NCBI GenBank assembly: GCA_022799035.1 | Contig: JAAWNQ010000005.1 | Coordinates: 32,126 to 96,125 of the forward strand | Origin: Oscillospiraceae bacterium | GTDB lineage: Bacteria; Bacillota; Clostridia; Oscillospirales; Oscillospiraceae | Reading direction: 5' to 3' | DNA length: 64,000 bases | In this document: positions 27,801-36,596 of the stretch, piece by piece | Numbering within the stretch: position 1 is the stretch's first letter | Layout of the letters: every line of letters begins with the position of its first letter | Made by a program: the position numbers and the translations under genes | The notes under the pieces: generated by a model | What the model saw: the letters and a program-made list of their open reading frames with translations, nothing else | What the model was told of the DNA's origin: nothing | The model's database searches: none

Positions 27801-28487
27801 GCAGAGGACGTGGCGGAGCTTGCTCTCATCCGCCGCCACCGCCGGGGTGATGTAGATGGACCGCCCAAACAGGCAGGGGGAGGGGATGACCTCCTGGGGG
27901 ACTACATAGATCTTGCGGGAAAAATGGCCTGTCGGGTCGTCAGGACCCACAAGGGGCTGTGTCCCGCCCGACTGAGGGGTGGCGGAAATTGTGGGGCGCG
28001 ACCACCGGGCGCGCCATTCCTTCCGGTTTTTCCGCAGCCGCAGATAGAACCCCAGGTTGCCGAGAAGGAAAAAGCTACCCATCAGGGCCATGCCTGCCTT
28101 CCAGACCAGAGCCATGATCCCCCCGGCGGTCATTCTGGGGGCTGCTCCCGGCTCAGCAGTCTGGGGCAGAGGCTCCTCCGGCGCCCCATGGTTCAAAACC
28201 GGAGGAGGATCCAACGGGGCTTCGGGGGTTTGGATGTGTTCAGGCCGGACAGGGGTGAAGGTGATCCGGTCCAGTTGGGTAGATACCGCCTGCTCCACAG
28301 GCCGGGCGGCGGAGAGCACCGAGAAATCCGCCGCGGGGAGAAGGCTCACCGGGACCAGCAGCCGCACCAGCGCCAGGCCCCACAAAGCGTACTGGAACCG
28401 CCGGGACAGCACTCCCTGGAACACCCGGCGGATGAGGAGCAGCGCCAGGATCAGGGCGGAAGAGGCAATGAGGATATCCTTCATCAT
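24810..28487 (-). CDS. BlaR1/M56-family peptidase sensor with very large extracytoplasmic C-terminus
   Basis: N-terminal TM bundle, VLCHEATHAKHGDPVWALLRCVCLTVYWFDPLVWIAARCARIDCELACDEGAL (HExxH); adjacent to BlaI-like gene. Confidence 0.9.
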   Translation of the reverse strand: MMKDILIASSALILALLLIRRVFQGVLSRRFQYALWGLALVRLLVPVSLLPAADFSVLSAARPVEQAVSTQLDRITFTPVRPEHIQTPEAPLDPPPVLNHGAPEEPLPQTAEPGAAPRMTAGGIMALVWKAGMALMGSFFLLGNLGFYLRLRKNRKEWRARWSRPTISATPQSGGTQPLVGPDDPTGHFSRKIYVVPQEVIPSPCLFGRSIYITPAVAADESKLRHVLCHEATHAKHGDPVWALLRCVCLTVYWFDPLVWIAARCARIDCELACDEGALAVLGEGERIPYGQTLVSLIPVKRGSNPLIAATTMTAGKKQLADRVKRIAQRPRQFWAAALAVAMLAGIVSACTFTGGKESPAPSPSQGPSEDTIRALSGEELRWFNEEFFNHFSSPASYSYNIRNQFASPINLYERPEDINLYELFYLEGRTPTPKELRAYGVEEESDLVCPVYVITAGEMEALLEEYTGLSLEEVDLEGLGYEYVEAVDAYFNMHGDTNYCGYLDFTAGTREGDRVKLYHRSDFAGGGWYCVTLEEGRDDPARPTEEGEESPYWFVSNVACDRPLIPTPLPAWEPEKTVSLAGLEPYAPPAVTVETHVGDFDNSYENRLENWDFEGRNVVVYRATDGKIYAAVRREEGVMDVFFPLSDDDFSLFPYSDLLGHNGFTLTYRPEADAQRYPTDSDYYYFDEAGTPVLLARGHEECLALDLDGDGRDELATPWQLFFEQEGTVYEARLEELIKEACPELTYWEYSLWDKYSKRLYVRGLSGEATWERYVYFDGESLLIYKNEKPTTDHMVDGADEGVPNPVVEAAREFVDGVYVTAEVERLEAELREKAYQTGAEEAPEGELPPKYDDWRIDYFDGPYRYPYGGAVVEGWWFNYEMHTATPEKVVLAGGKYITEDNWVSPGYPGCDALFFEVGGDGSYRLLSSGMFQEYQDSDFVRRAVLGMMREEGVKLEPGYSYDLLELAYDLDQILDHPGDGGVGLELAPLSGAGGWRAAYSADPKEGYGPYLRASFSDPEQYRWTRLEAAPQIPAETCLTLAREDWSLILRFWEGSELVMRKGDNEEPVWYRAEALETEGPSQGSIFTLARGWFDEVEMRERAGAALGDHGEGAYETAMAYLTYAETAAKTLAAPGGRYTCTFAKIADLECEYPDPDDRSRFRFSYSLIFVPENGEALNNLMAGNTGAYEGSDPEVPEGALQYWRTGEMYLKDGYWHCGGLYTG

Positions 28488-28488
28488 G

Positions 28489-28863
28489 TCAGTATTCCTC
28501 CTTTGCGCTCTCCAGAATGGCGGTGAGCTCGTCAATGTCCTCCTCCGTCAGGGCCCGGGAGTCCACCATGGCCGACATCATCAGCCCCAGCCGGCCCCCG
28601 TAGACCCGCTCCAGAAACCGCCCGGTCTCCTCCTGGGCGGCCTCCTCCTTCTCCAGCAGGGGAAAATACCGCTTGGCCTGGGTGGTCTCGTCATGGCCCA
28701 CCGCCCCCTTGGCCTCCAGCCGGGAGAGCATGGAGATCACCGTGTGCTTGCCCCACCCGGTCTCCTCCTTTAGCGCCGCGGTAAGCTGGGTGATGGTGAG
28801 CCGCCCCTTCTCCCACAGCCGGTTCATCAGCTTCCATTCTCCGTCGGACAGATTGGGTCTCAT
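28489..28863 (-). CDS. BlaI/MecI/CopY-family repressor
   Basis: LSDGEWKLMNRLWEKGRLTITQLTAALKEETGWGKHTVISMLSRLEAKGAVGHDE. Confidence 0.93.
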   Translation of the reverse strand: MRPNLSDGEWKLMNRLWEKGRLTITQLTAALKEETGWGKHTVISMLSRLEAKGAVGHDETTQAKRYFPLLEKEEAAQEETGRFLERVYGGRLGLMMSAMVDSRALTEEDIDELTAILESAKEEY

Positions 28864-28891
28864 ATCCGCACCCTCCTTTTTTGGTATACAG

Positions 28892-28932
28892 TTGTCTACC
28901 TTTCGATTTCAGCATATCACAGAGGTAGACAA
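28892..28932. promoter_or_regulatory. Candidate BlaI operator dyad
   Basis: ttgtctacct (28892-28901) ... aggtagacaa (28923-28932), perfect 10-bp inverted repeat upstream of the blaI-like gene. Confidence 0.75.
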
Positions 28933-29047
28933 ATGTCAACCTACAAACTGGGAACAAATTGATTACAAATTGTTATAAAAAAGGGGAGGGGAGAGGAATT
29001 GGGACAAACTGGAAAAACCAAGTTCCGGAAAAAGGGGGATTGCAACC

Positions 29048-29090
29048 AAAAAACCCGCCGTTTTTTTCAAAAACGGCGGGTTTTGAACGG
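29048..29090. terminator. Terminator
   Basis: aaaaaacccgccgttttt..aaaaacggcgggtttt. Confidence 0.8.
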
Positions 29091-29169
29091 TTTTGAGGGG
29101 GTTCTGTATGGGTGATTACAGGGACTTTTCCCGGTTTGGAAGAATTTTGGAATCTTCCCGGCCCCTTTC

Positions 29170-31050
29170 TCAGTGGCTCCGGGCCACCACCACCCGGATC
29201 TGGCCCCCATCGGCCACGCTCTTATCGTAGTACCCGGTGAGGGTATATCCGGCCCGGACCCTCTCCAGGCTGGAGAGCCGGTAAGCGCTGCCCTGGAGTT
29301 CATACACGGCCACCGACTGGGATACGGGGAAGGACCGGCCGTCCTGGCTGACGGCGGTGAGGGCCTCCAGGCTGGAGAGCTTTACAGAGTCCAGCTTGGC
29401 GATCTTAGAGGGGGCCATCAGAGACCCTTCTATCCTCACAGGCCCAACGGATAGATTGAGAATACTGTTCTGGGTGGGGTAGGTGTAGCTCACCCCGCTC
29501 ACATCGTACTCATAGACCCCCATCAGCATCCCCGCCTGAGACAGGTCGGTTTCCTCCACGGAGGTGAGGATCCCGTAAGCGTACAGGTCTCCGGTGACGT
29601 CGTTGAGGATCAGCCGGTCGATCTCTCCGGCGGTGTTTTTCCGGACATATTTCACCTGTCCGCCGTTCAGCTCCAGCCCGGCCAGACGGCTGGGGTAGAC
29701 CCGCAGGGCCAGACCGTCGCCGTTCATGTCCAGGATCTGGATATCCTCGGCAAAATCAGTGGTGCCAAGCTTTGTGGCCGCGGCGTTCACCTTGCCGGAG
29801 ACCGAGCTCTGGCTCAGCCGGGTGAGCTGGGCGTCCCCACCGGAGGTGAGGGACACCTGGACCAGGTTCCCCGCCTTGAAGGAGGAGTTGGCCTCCACGG
29901 GGTAGGAGTATACGCTGCCGTCGGTGGCGGTGAGGGTGACGGTCTTGGCGGTGTATGTGTTGCCGCTGGAGTCGGTGTAGGAGCTGTCCGCCACCTGAGA
30001 GACCACGCCCGCAAGGGTCCCGGCGGTCTGGCCGGCCTTGGCCACGGCGGCCACGCCCCCGTCCCGGCCCAGGAGCAGGGTCACAGTGTCCCCGGTCTTA
30101 TACTGGCCCAGATTGGACAGGTCGTAGGCGGCGGAGGTGGTCTCAATGGGGTAGGTCTTGCCCGCCACGGTCACCGACTGGGGGCTGGAGGCGCTGGGGG
30201 AGACGGCCTGGTAGAGGCCGGTGACCTTGTTGGAGTAGGCCCACAGGGTCCGCATGGACTTGGACCAATAGATCACATCATTGCTCTGAAGGGCCTGGAG
30301 GGAGGTCAGGGAGCCGCCCCGGTAGACCGTGGCGGTGGACACGTCGAAATTGACCCGGCTCTCCCAGCCCGGGCCCATGACCACGGGCCCCTCCATGGCG
30401 GAGTTGATGAGGGCCACCCGGTCGATCTCCCCGGCGGCGTTGAGGAGAGGGAGGGAGGGCTTCAGGGCGGTGAGATAGGTCTGGCCCTGCTTGGTCTTGG
30501 CGGTGAGGAGGTTATAGAACAGGTACATGGCGTCCTGCCTTGTCATGGGACTGTCCTGGCCGGCGGCGATCCCCTCGTCCAGGTCCAGGTTGTGGTAGAG
30601 GGTCATCTGTCCCGCGGGCCAGGCCCCGGAGAAGTCATTGTCGGCGTAGCCCAGCAGCCGCACCGCCATGGTGACTCCCATGGCCAGGGTGATCTCCTCG
30701 TCGGGGTGGAAGGTGCCGTCCAGGTAGCCGTTGACGTAGCCGGCGGCCACGGCGGCCTCCACGTAAGGGGCGCACCAGTGGGAGGAGGGGACGTCGGGGT
30801 AGGGGGAGACCGAGGTGGTGGCCCCCACGTTCTCCCCCAGGGGGGAGGCGGCGATGACCAGCTTGGTGAACTCCGCCCGGGTCACCCGGCGGGAGAGCAT
30901 CAGATCCCCGTTCTCGTTGCCCGTCATAATGTCAAGGGCGGAGAGGACCTGGGCCATATCCTCCACCGGAGCGGGGGCGGCAAAGGCCGACGGCAGGACG
31001 GGGATCAACAGGGCCAGGGAGAGGAGGAGGGGCAAGATTCGTTTTTTCAT
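29170..31050 (-). CDS. SLH-domain secreted protein
   Basis: Signal peptide MKKRILPLLLSLALLIPVLPSAFAAP; SLH motifs VTRAEFTKLVIAAS, YPDVPSSHWCAPYVEAAVAAGYVNGYLDGTFHPDEEITLAMGVTMAVRLLGY. Confidence 0.88.
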   Translation of the reverse strand: MKKRILPLLLSLALLIPVLPSAFAAPAPVEDMAQVLSALDIMTGNENGDLMLSRRVTRAEFTKLVIAASPLGENVGATTSVSPYPDVPSSHWCAPYVEAAVAAGYVNGYLDGTFHPDEEITLAMGVTMAVRLLGYADNDFSGAWPAGQMTLYHNLDLDEGIAAGQDSPMTRQDAMYLFYNLLTAKTKQGQTYLTALKPSLPLLNAAGEIDRVALINSAMEGPVVMGPGWESRVNFDVSTATVYRGGSLTSLQALQSNDVIYWSKSMRTLWAYSNKVTGLYQAVSPSASSPQSVTVAGKTYPIETTSAAYDLSNLGQYKTGDTVTLLLGRDGGVAAVAKAGQTAGTLAGVVSQVADSSYTDSSGNTYTAKTVTLTATDGSVYSYPVEANSSFKAGNLVQVSLTSGGDAQLTRLSQSSVSGKVNAAATKLGTTDFAEDIQILDMNGDGLALRVYPSRLAGLELNGGQVKYVRKNTAGEIDRLILNDVTGDLYAYGILTSVEETDLSQAGMLMGVYEYDVSGVSYTYPTQNSILNLSVGPVRIEGSLMAPSKIAKLDSVKLSSLEALTAVSQDGRSFPVSQSVAVYELQGSAYRLSSLERVRAGYTLTGYYDKSVADGGQIRVVVARSH

Positions 31051-31071
31051 GGAAGGCACTCCTTATTTGTG

Positions 31072-31194
31072 AGATAAAAGATAAAAGAGTAAAGATAAAA
31101 GATTTGGGCCGGCGGAGCCGGACTATTTTCAATAGCGGCCTTTGGCTGCAACAGATCAAAATCTTTTCTCTTTTATCTTTTCACTTTTCTCTTC
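31072..31194. repeat. Intergenic double-hairpin repeat element, copy A
   Basis: Left arm gataaaagataaaagagtaaagataaaagatttgg, core ggccggcggagccggactattttcaatagcggcctttggctgcaaca, right arm aaaatcttttctcttttatcttttcacttttctc complementary to left arm; core matches copy B. Confidence 0.75.
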
Positions 31195-31195
31195 A

Positions 31196-32416
31196 TCAGT
31201 CGTATCTCAGCGCGTCGATGGGGTTCAGTTTGGCGGCTTTTTTGGCGGGGAAGTAGCCGAAGGAGACGCCGATGGCTACGCTGACGCCGAAGGCTACCCC
31301 GATGCCCTGGAGGGTGGGGACGGCCACAAAGCCGTCGTTGCCGGTACCCAGGGCGAAGGCGATGACGTTGGTGATGATGTTTGCCATGAGGATCCCCAGG
31401 AGAATACCCATGGTGCCGCCGATGGCGGAGGTGGTACCCGCCTCGATAATAAACTGACTGCGGATATCCCGGCCCTTGGCGCCCAGGGATTTGCGGATGC
31501 CGATTTCCCGCGTCCGCTCGGTGACCGATACCAGCATGATGTTCATGATGCCGATGCCGCCCACCAGCAGGGAGATGGCGGCGATGAGGGTGAGGATGGC
31601 CATGAGCAGGTTCACCATGGAGTCCATGGCGTCCATCATCTCCGCGGAGGTCATGGCCATATAGTAATCAGAGCTCTGGTAGGCTTTATAGAGCCGGTTT
31701 TCCACAATGCCCTTGGCCGCGGCGGCGGTGGAACGGTCGGTGGAGGTGAACAGGTACATGTCCATGTAGCTCCCCGAGGTCAGCCGCTCGGCCTGGGTAT
31801 AGGGAAGGTAGAGGGTGTCGTCCACGCTGCCCTCGGTGTTGTCGCCGCTCTTGTCCAGGACCCCCACTATGGTGAAGGGGGCGCCGTTGACGGTGAGGGT
31901 CTTGCCCAGGGCGTCGCCGCCAAAGGCCTCCTTCTCCAGGTAGGAGCCGACGATACACACCGCCTGGGCCCGCTCCACATCCACATAGGAGAGGAAGCGG
32001 CCCTTGCCCACGTTGGCGCCCTGCATGGTGACCCCTTTGTCCTGGTTATAGAAGGTCTCGCTCACGCCGTAGATACTGGTGCGCTTGAATTCATCGCTGC
32101 CCTGGCGGACGGTGCCGGAGACGTTGATATAGGGCGTCACTCCGGTAAGGTATTTGGGATACTTGCTTACCAGGGCGAACATATCGTCGGCCGTCACGTC
32201 CATGGAGCTGCCTGAGGGGTAAACATAGACCTGGACCAGGTTGGAGCCCATCTCCTCAAACTGGTCGTTCATGTAGTTCTGCATGCCGTTGCCCAGGGAG
32301 GTGATGATGATGACGGCGGCCACGCCGATGATGATGCCCAGCATGGTCAGAAGGGAGCGCATCTTGCTGGTCAGGAGGCTTTTCACCGCCAGCTTGAAGG
32401 ATTGACTTAGGTTCAT
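31196..32416 (-). CDS. MacB-like ABC transporter permease
   Basis: MNLSQSFKLAVKSLLTSKMRSLLTMLGIIIGVAAVIIITSLGNGMQ...GGIGIMNIMLVSVTERTREIGIRKSLGAKG. Confidence 0.95.
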   Translation of the reverse strand: MNLSQSFKLAVKSLLTSKMRSLLTMLGIIIGVAAVIIITSLGNGMQNYMNDQFEEMGSNLVQVYVYPSGSSMDVTADDMFALVSKYPKYLTGVTPYINVSGTVRQGSDEFKRTSIYGVSETFYNQDKGVTMQGANVGKGRFLSYVDVERAQAVCIVGSYLEKEAFGGDALGKTLTVNGAPFTIVGVLDKSGDNTEGSVDDTLYLPYTQAERLTSGSYMDMYLFTSTDRSTAAAAKGIVENRLYKAYQSSDYYMAMTSAEMMDAMDSMVNLLMAILTLIAAISLLVGGIGIMNIMLVSVTERTREIGIRKSLGAKGRDIRSQFIIEAGTTSAIGGTMGILLGILMANIITNVIAFALGTGNDGFVAVPTLQGIGVAFGVSVAIGVSFGYFPAKKAAKLNPIDALRYD

Positions 32417-33183
32417 GCCTTGGCCTCCTCTCCCAGCAGCTCAGAGAAGCCGTCGTCGGGCAGGGCCTCCTCCTGGGGCTGGACCACGGCCTGGGGATCC
32501 TGGGAGTCCCCGTCGTAGATGATCTTTCCGTCCTGAAGGCGGATGATCCGCTTGGCCTTCACGGCGATGGAGTTGTCGTGGGTGATAAGGACCACCGTGT
32601 CCCCTTCGTTGTTCAGCTTTTGGAGGAAGGCCAGCACCTCCCGGCCCGTGCGGGAGTCCAGAGCTCCCGTGGGCTCGTCGGCCAGGATCACCGAGGGGTT
32701 GCCCGCCAGGGCCCGGGCGATGGAGACCCGCTGCTGCTGGCCGCCGGAGAGCTGGGAGGGCAGGTTCTTGGTCTTATCCGCCAGCCCCACCCGTTCCAGG
32801 GAGTGGATGGCCCGCCGGCGGCGTTCTTCGGCAGAGATCCCGGCGTAGAGGAGGGGCAGCTCCACATTCTCCAGCACATTGAGCTTGGGAATGAGGTTAT
32901 ACTGCTGGAAGATGAAGCCCAGCATCTTATTGCGGACCTCGGCCTGCTGGTCGTCCTCCATGGTGGAGACGTCCACACCCCCCAGATGGTAGGTGCCCGA
33001 GGTGGGCACGTCCAGACAGCCGATGATGTTCATGGCGGTGGATTTGCCCGAGCCGGACTGTCCCACGATAGCCACAAACTCCCCGGGATCGATGGTCATG
33101 CTCACCCCGTCCAGGGCGTGGACGGATTCGTTTCCCATCTGGTAGATCTTATAGATGTCCTTAAATTCGATGAGGTGTTCCAT
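32413..33183 (-). CDS. MacB/LolD-type ABC ATP-binding protein
   Basis: VGQSGSGKSTAMNIIGCLDVPTSG...LSGGQQQRVSIARALAGNPSVILADEPTGALDS. Confidence 0.96.
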   Translation of the reverse strand: MEHLIEFKDIYKIYQMGNESVHALDGVSMTIDPGEFVAIVGQSGSGKSTAMNIIGCLDVPTSGTYHLGGVDVSTMEDDQQAEVRNKMLGFIFQQYNLIPKLNVLENVELPLLYAGISAEERRRRAIHSLERVGLADKTKNLPSQLSGGQQQRVSIARALAGNPSVILADEPTGALDSRTGREVLAFLQKLNNEGDTVVLITHDNSIAVKAKRIIRLQDGKIIYDGDSQDPQAVVQPQEEALPDDGFSELLGEEAKA

Positions 33184-33186
33184 GGC

Positions 33187-34890
33187 TTACATCCCCATCA
33201 TGGTGTTCATAAAGCTGGAGGAGGCGTTGGGGATAAAGACGGTGTCCCCCTCCTCCAGGCCGCCGGTGACCTCGATCAGCTCGTCGCTGTTCCGGCCCAG
33301 CTCCACGGTCCGCTGTTCCAGCTTGGTGAAATCGATGAGGTTGCCGTTTTCGTCCATAGCGCCGGCCCCCGCCACCAGGACGAAGGGGGTCTGGCCCCGT
33401 TGGATGGCGTCCACGGGGACGCAGAGGGCGGAGTTGACCTCCTCCACGATGATGGAGGCCGAGACGCTCATGCCGGGGAGGAGGCCCTCTGCGGCCAGAT
33501 CCTGGCCGTTGCCGTCCACCGCCACGGTGACGGGGTAGGAGGTGTTGCCGTTCTGGGTGGTGCCGTTGATATTCACCTTCTCCACCACCCCGGTGAACTC
33601 CCGGCCGTCCAGGGCGTCGGCGGTGAAGGTCACCTTCTGGCCCACCTGGACCCGGACCACATCCATCTCGGCCACGTTGATATCAAAGGTGAGGCGGGAC
33701 ATGTCGTAGATCACCGCCAGGAAGGCGTTGGCCCCGGTGGAGGAGGCGGTGGATGGATCGTAGTTGTCCCCCTGCTTATAATTTTTCTCAATGACGGTAC
33801 CGGTGATGGGGGAGGTGATGGTATAGTCCTCCAGGCTGTCCTGGGTCCGCTCCAGGTTGTCCTGGGCGTTGCGGAGGGACAGGCGGGCGTTGGAGAGCTG
33901 GATGGCGGCGGCGTCGATCTGATCCTGCATCTTGGACTCTTTGAACTCTCCCACAAGCTGGTCCTTGGTCACCCGGTCTCCCTCGTGGAGGGTCAGGGTC
34001 TCCAGCTCCCCGGAGTATTTGGCGATGAGCTGCTTGCGCTCGCCGTACTGGAAGGTTCCGGAGGCGGAGGAGGTGAACTCCCCCACCGCGGCGGAGCCCA
34101 TGGAGGTATCGGACAGGGCACCGGGGTTGGAGACGGTGATGGTCACATTCCGCACCAGGGTGCCGCCGGGGCCCACGGAGTCGGTGGCGGAGATCTCGGT
34201 GATGGTTCCGTAAAGGACCTCGGCGGTGCCGGAGACGGTGACCGAGGCGCTTTGCCCTACATAGAAGGAGGCGGCGTTTACACTGTGGAAGGGGACCTCC
34301 AGCTTCATGTTGTCCCGGTCCAGAATGTCGGCGATGGGGGTGCCGGCGGCCAGGGTGTCGCCGGGATCCACATAGACCTTGGTGATGACGCCGCTGGCGT
34401 TGGCCTTCACCTGCCGGTCCTTGGTGTTGTCGTTCTGGGTGCGGATCAGGCTGTCGTAGTTGAGCTGGGCGGACTGGACGGAGAGCTGGGCCTGCTCCAC
34501 GCCGGTGCGAGCCTGCTTGATGGCGTTCTCCACGTCGGAGGCGTCGATGGTGAACAGCACGTCGTCCTTCTCCACCGTGTCCCCCTCCTCAAAGGGGGCG
34601 GTGAGGATCTCCCCCTTGATGAGGGTGGTGGCCTTGTAGGAGTCGTTGGACTTGATGGTGCCCGGGCCGGTGACGGCCACGGTCAGGTCCTGCACGGCCG
34701 CTGCGGCGGGGAGGTAGGAGCCGGACACGCTCTGGACCCCGCCGGACATACAGCGGGACAGGGCAAAGATGATGAGGGCTGCGATCACGGCCAGGATAAC
34801 GAGCCGTTTGACCCACTTTTTCTTTTTCTTGGGCGCTTTGAATTTGGGGGCCTCCTTGGCGGGGGCCTGGAGGGTGCTTTGTTCAGCCAT
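33187..34890 (-). CDS. HlyD/MacA-like membrane fusion (adaptor) protein
   Basis: N-terminal TM; KGEILTAPFEEGDTVEKDDVLFTID, VKANASGVITKVYVDPGDTLAAGTPIADI; same strand and spacing as MacB genes. Confidence 0.9.
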   Translation of the reverse strand: MAEQSTLQAPAKEAPKFKAPKKKKKWVKRLVILAVIAALIIFALSRCMSGGVQSVSGSYLPAAAAVQDLTVAVTGPGTIKSNDSYKATTLIKGEILTAPFEEGDTVEKDDVLFTIDASDVENAIKQARTGVEQAQLSVQSAQLNYDSLIRTQNDNTKDRQVKANASGVITKVYVDPGDTLAAGTPIADILDRDNMKLEVPFHSVNAASFYVGQSASVTVSGTAEVLYGTITEISATDSVGPGGTLVRNVTITVSNPGALSDTSMGSAAVGEFTSSASGTFQYGERKQLIAKYSGELETLTLHEGDRVTKDQLVGEFKESKMQDQIDAAAIQLSNARLSLRNAQDNLERTQDSLEDYTITSPITGTVIEKNYKQGDNYDPSTASSTGANAFLAVIYDMSRLTFDINVAEMDVVRVQVGQKVTFTADALDGREFTGVVEKVNINGTTQNGNTSYPVTVAVDGNGQDLAAEGLLPGMSVSASIIVEEVNSALCVPVDAIQRGQTPFVLVAGAGAMDENGNLIDFTKLEQRTVELGRNSDELIEVTGGLEEGDTVFIPNASSSFMNTMMGM

Positions 34891-34984
34891 AAGTAGGTTC
34901 TCCTTCCAAATCTGGGTTGCTGCTGCAAGTCCACAATATAGCATAGGGAAAAGAAAAAATTATAAACAAGAGATTAAAAATCGC

Positions 34985-35230
34985 TTAAGATGGATCCTCC
35001 GAAGGAAAGGCCAGGGAGAAGGCCTGGGAGAACAGGGCCGTCATCTCCTGACGCCGGGAGTGGGGGATGAGGGCGACCCCGCGGTCCTGGTCGGCCAGCA
35101 GCAGAAAGCTGTCCCCCGGCCGGATGTTGTAGAGCTGGCGGACCTCCTTGGGAATGACGATCTGTCCCTTTGGCCCTATTTTCACGGTGGACATATATTT
35201 TCCGGCAAGGCTGTCGGACTGCACGGCCAT
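34985..35230 (-). CDS. AbrB/MazE-family DNA-binding protein
   Basis: STVKIGPKGQIVIPKEVRQLYNIRPGDSFLLLADQDRGVALIP. Confidence 0.9.
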   Translation of the reverse strand: MAVQSDSLAGKYMSTVKIGPKGQIVIPKEVRQLYNIRPGDSFLLLADQDRGVALIPHSRRQEMTALFSQAFSLAFPSEDPS

Positions 35231-35468
35231 ATTTGGGCCTCCTTTCCAACAAGTAATACTTTTCTTACCTATCCGCTCCTGGTATGATACGGCGGAGGAG
35301 GAGAAAAGTCAAATGAATTTTTTGTGAACGGTGGGCAGCCTGTCCATTATAAATCTTAAAAAATAAGAAGTCAATAAATAATATCTTAAATATAAGGAAA
35401 AATGAACGAAAGAGGGCGGGGGCCGCTATGATGTATCTAATATTAAAGAAGAAAAGGTCGGGGAGGGA

Positions 35469-35807
35469 ATGCGCATGGAGGAATTTGGATTTGCCCTGCG
35501 GCTGGCCCGGGAGAAGCGGGGCCTGACCCAAAAGCAGGTGATGGCCATGACCGGGATCAACAACAAGACCCTGTCGGGCTATGAAAATGGGGTGGCGGAG
35601 CCGGATCTGCAGACCCTTTCCGCGCTGCTGAAGCTCTATGGCCTATCGGCCAACCGGCTGTTCGGACAGCAGGAGGGGACGCGGGAGGAGCTGTCCGCCC
35701 AGGAGGAGCAGCTTCTCAAGCTGTTCCGGGCCATGTCCGGACGGGAGCGGGAGGAGCTGCTGGCGGCTTTGCGGGCGGTGCTGCACTGCCGGGAGAAGCA
35801 GGGATAA
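35469..35807 (+). CDS. XRE-family regulator
   Basis: FALRLAREKRGLTQKQVMAMTGINNKTLSGYENGVAEPDLQTLSALLKLYGLSANRLFG. Confidence 0.9.
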   Translation: MRMEEFGFALRLAREKRGLTQKQVMAMTGINNKTLSGYENGVAEPDLQTLSALLKLYGLSANRLFGQQEGTREELSAQEEQLLKLFRAMSGREREELLAALRAVLHCREKQG

Positions 35808-35830
35808 TTTTTCTTTTTTCGGGTATAAAG

Positions 35831-35864
35831 ACCTCTGGGGCTGGCAACACTTAGCCTCGGAGGT
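35831..35864 (+). promoter_or_regulatory. Hairpin sequestering the SD of the M23 gene
   Basis: acctctggggct ggcaacactt agcctcggaggt pairs across 12 positions including G-T pairs; GGAGGT SD (35859-35864) lies in the 3' arm, ATG at 35874. Confidence 0.5.
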
Positions 35865-35873
35865 GCAAAACAA

Positions 35874-36596
35874 ATGAAGAGAACGATACAGGACCGTGTC
35901 AGCGACTTCATGGCGGGAAAGGGTTTCTACATCGTCCTTCTCCTGTGCGTGACGGCGCTGGGAGTTTCAGGCTACTATCTCTTTTCCGGGTTCCGGGAGG
36001 AGCCTGCCCGGCCCGTGACGGGGCAGGCCACCGTGGTGGTGACCCCCGCTCCCGCTACCCCCCAGCCCACGGCGGCGGTGGCTCCCCCCTCTGTGGCCAC
36101 CCCAAGACCCACCCCCTCGGCCCCCCCGGTGCCGGCGGTGACCCCTCAGGTACTGACCACTCCGGAGCCCACCACGGCCACCGCCTCGGTCTACACCTGG
36201 CCGGTGAAGGGGGAGGTGCTCCGGAGTTGGTCGGTGGAGACCCTGAGCTACGATAGGACCATGGGGGACTGGCGGACCCACGACGGGGTGGACATCGCCG
36301 CCTCGGCGGGGACCACCGTGATGGCCCCGGCTGGGGGAACGGTCAGCGATCTATACACCGATGATCTCATGGGGACCACGGTGGTGATCCTTCACGCTGA
36401 CGGAGTTATGTCAACCTGTTCCAACCTGGCGGCGGTCCCCACGGTGGAGATCGGGGATACGGTGCGGACCGGGGACGTGATCGGCTCGGTGGGCACCAGC
36501 GCCATCGCCGAGAGCGAGGAGGCCGCCCACCTGCACCTGTCCATGACCAGGAACGGAGTCAGCGTGGATCCTCTGGAGTATCTGCCCATGAAGTGA
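35874..36596 (+). CDS. M23 peptidase, SpoIIQ-like membrane protein
   Basis: N-terminal TM, Pro/Thr-rich linker, LytM domain WRTHDGVDIAASAGTTVMAPAGGTVSDLYTDDLMGTTVVILHADG...HLHLSMTRNG. Confidence 0.85.
   Translation: MKRTIQDRVSDFMAGKGFYIVLLLCVTALGVSGYYLFSGFREEPARPVTGQATVVVTPAPATPQPTAAVAPPSVATPRPTPSAPPVPAVTPQVLTTPEPTTATASVYTWPVKGEVLRSWSVETLSYDRTMGDWRTHDGVDIAASAGTTVMAPAGGTVSDLYTDDLMGTTVVILHADGVMSTCSNLAAVPTVEIGDTVRTGDVIGSVGTSAIAESEEAAHLHLSMTRNGVSVDPLEYLPMK

Noticed and set aside
32578-34896. 772-aa plus-strand ORF rich in Gly/His/Val
   Set aside because: Antisense to MacB ATPase and adaptor genes, composition typical of shadow ORFs.
34985-35230. AbrB-family gene as a second, intact spoVT
   Set aside because: Only 81 aa, AbrB domain differs from SpoVT and lacks the C-terminal GAF-like region.
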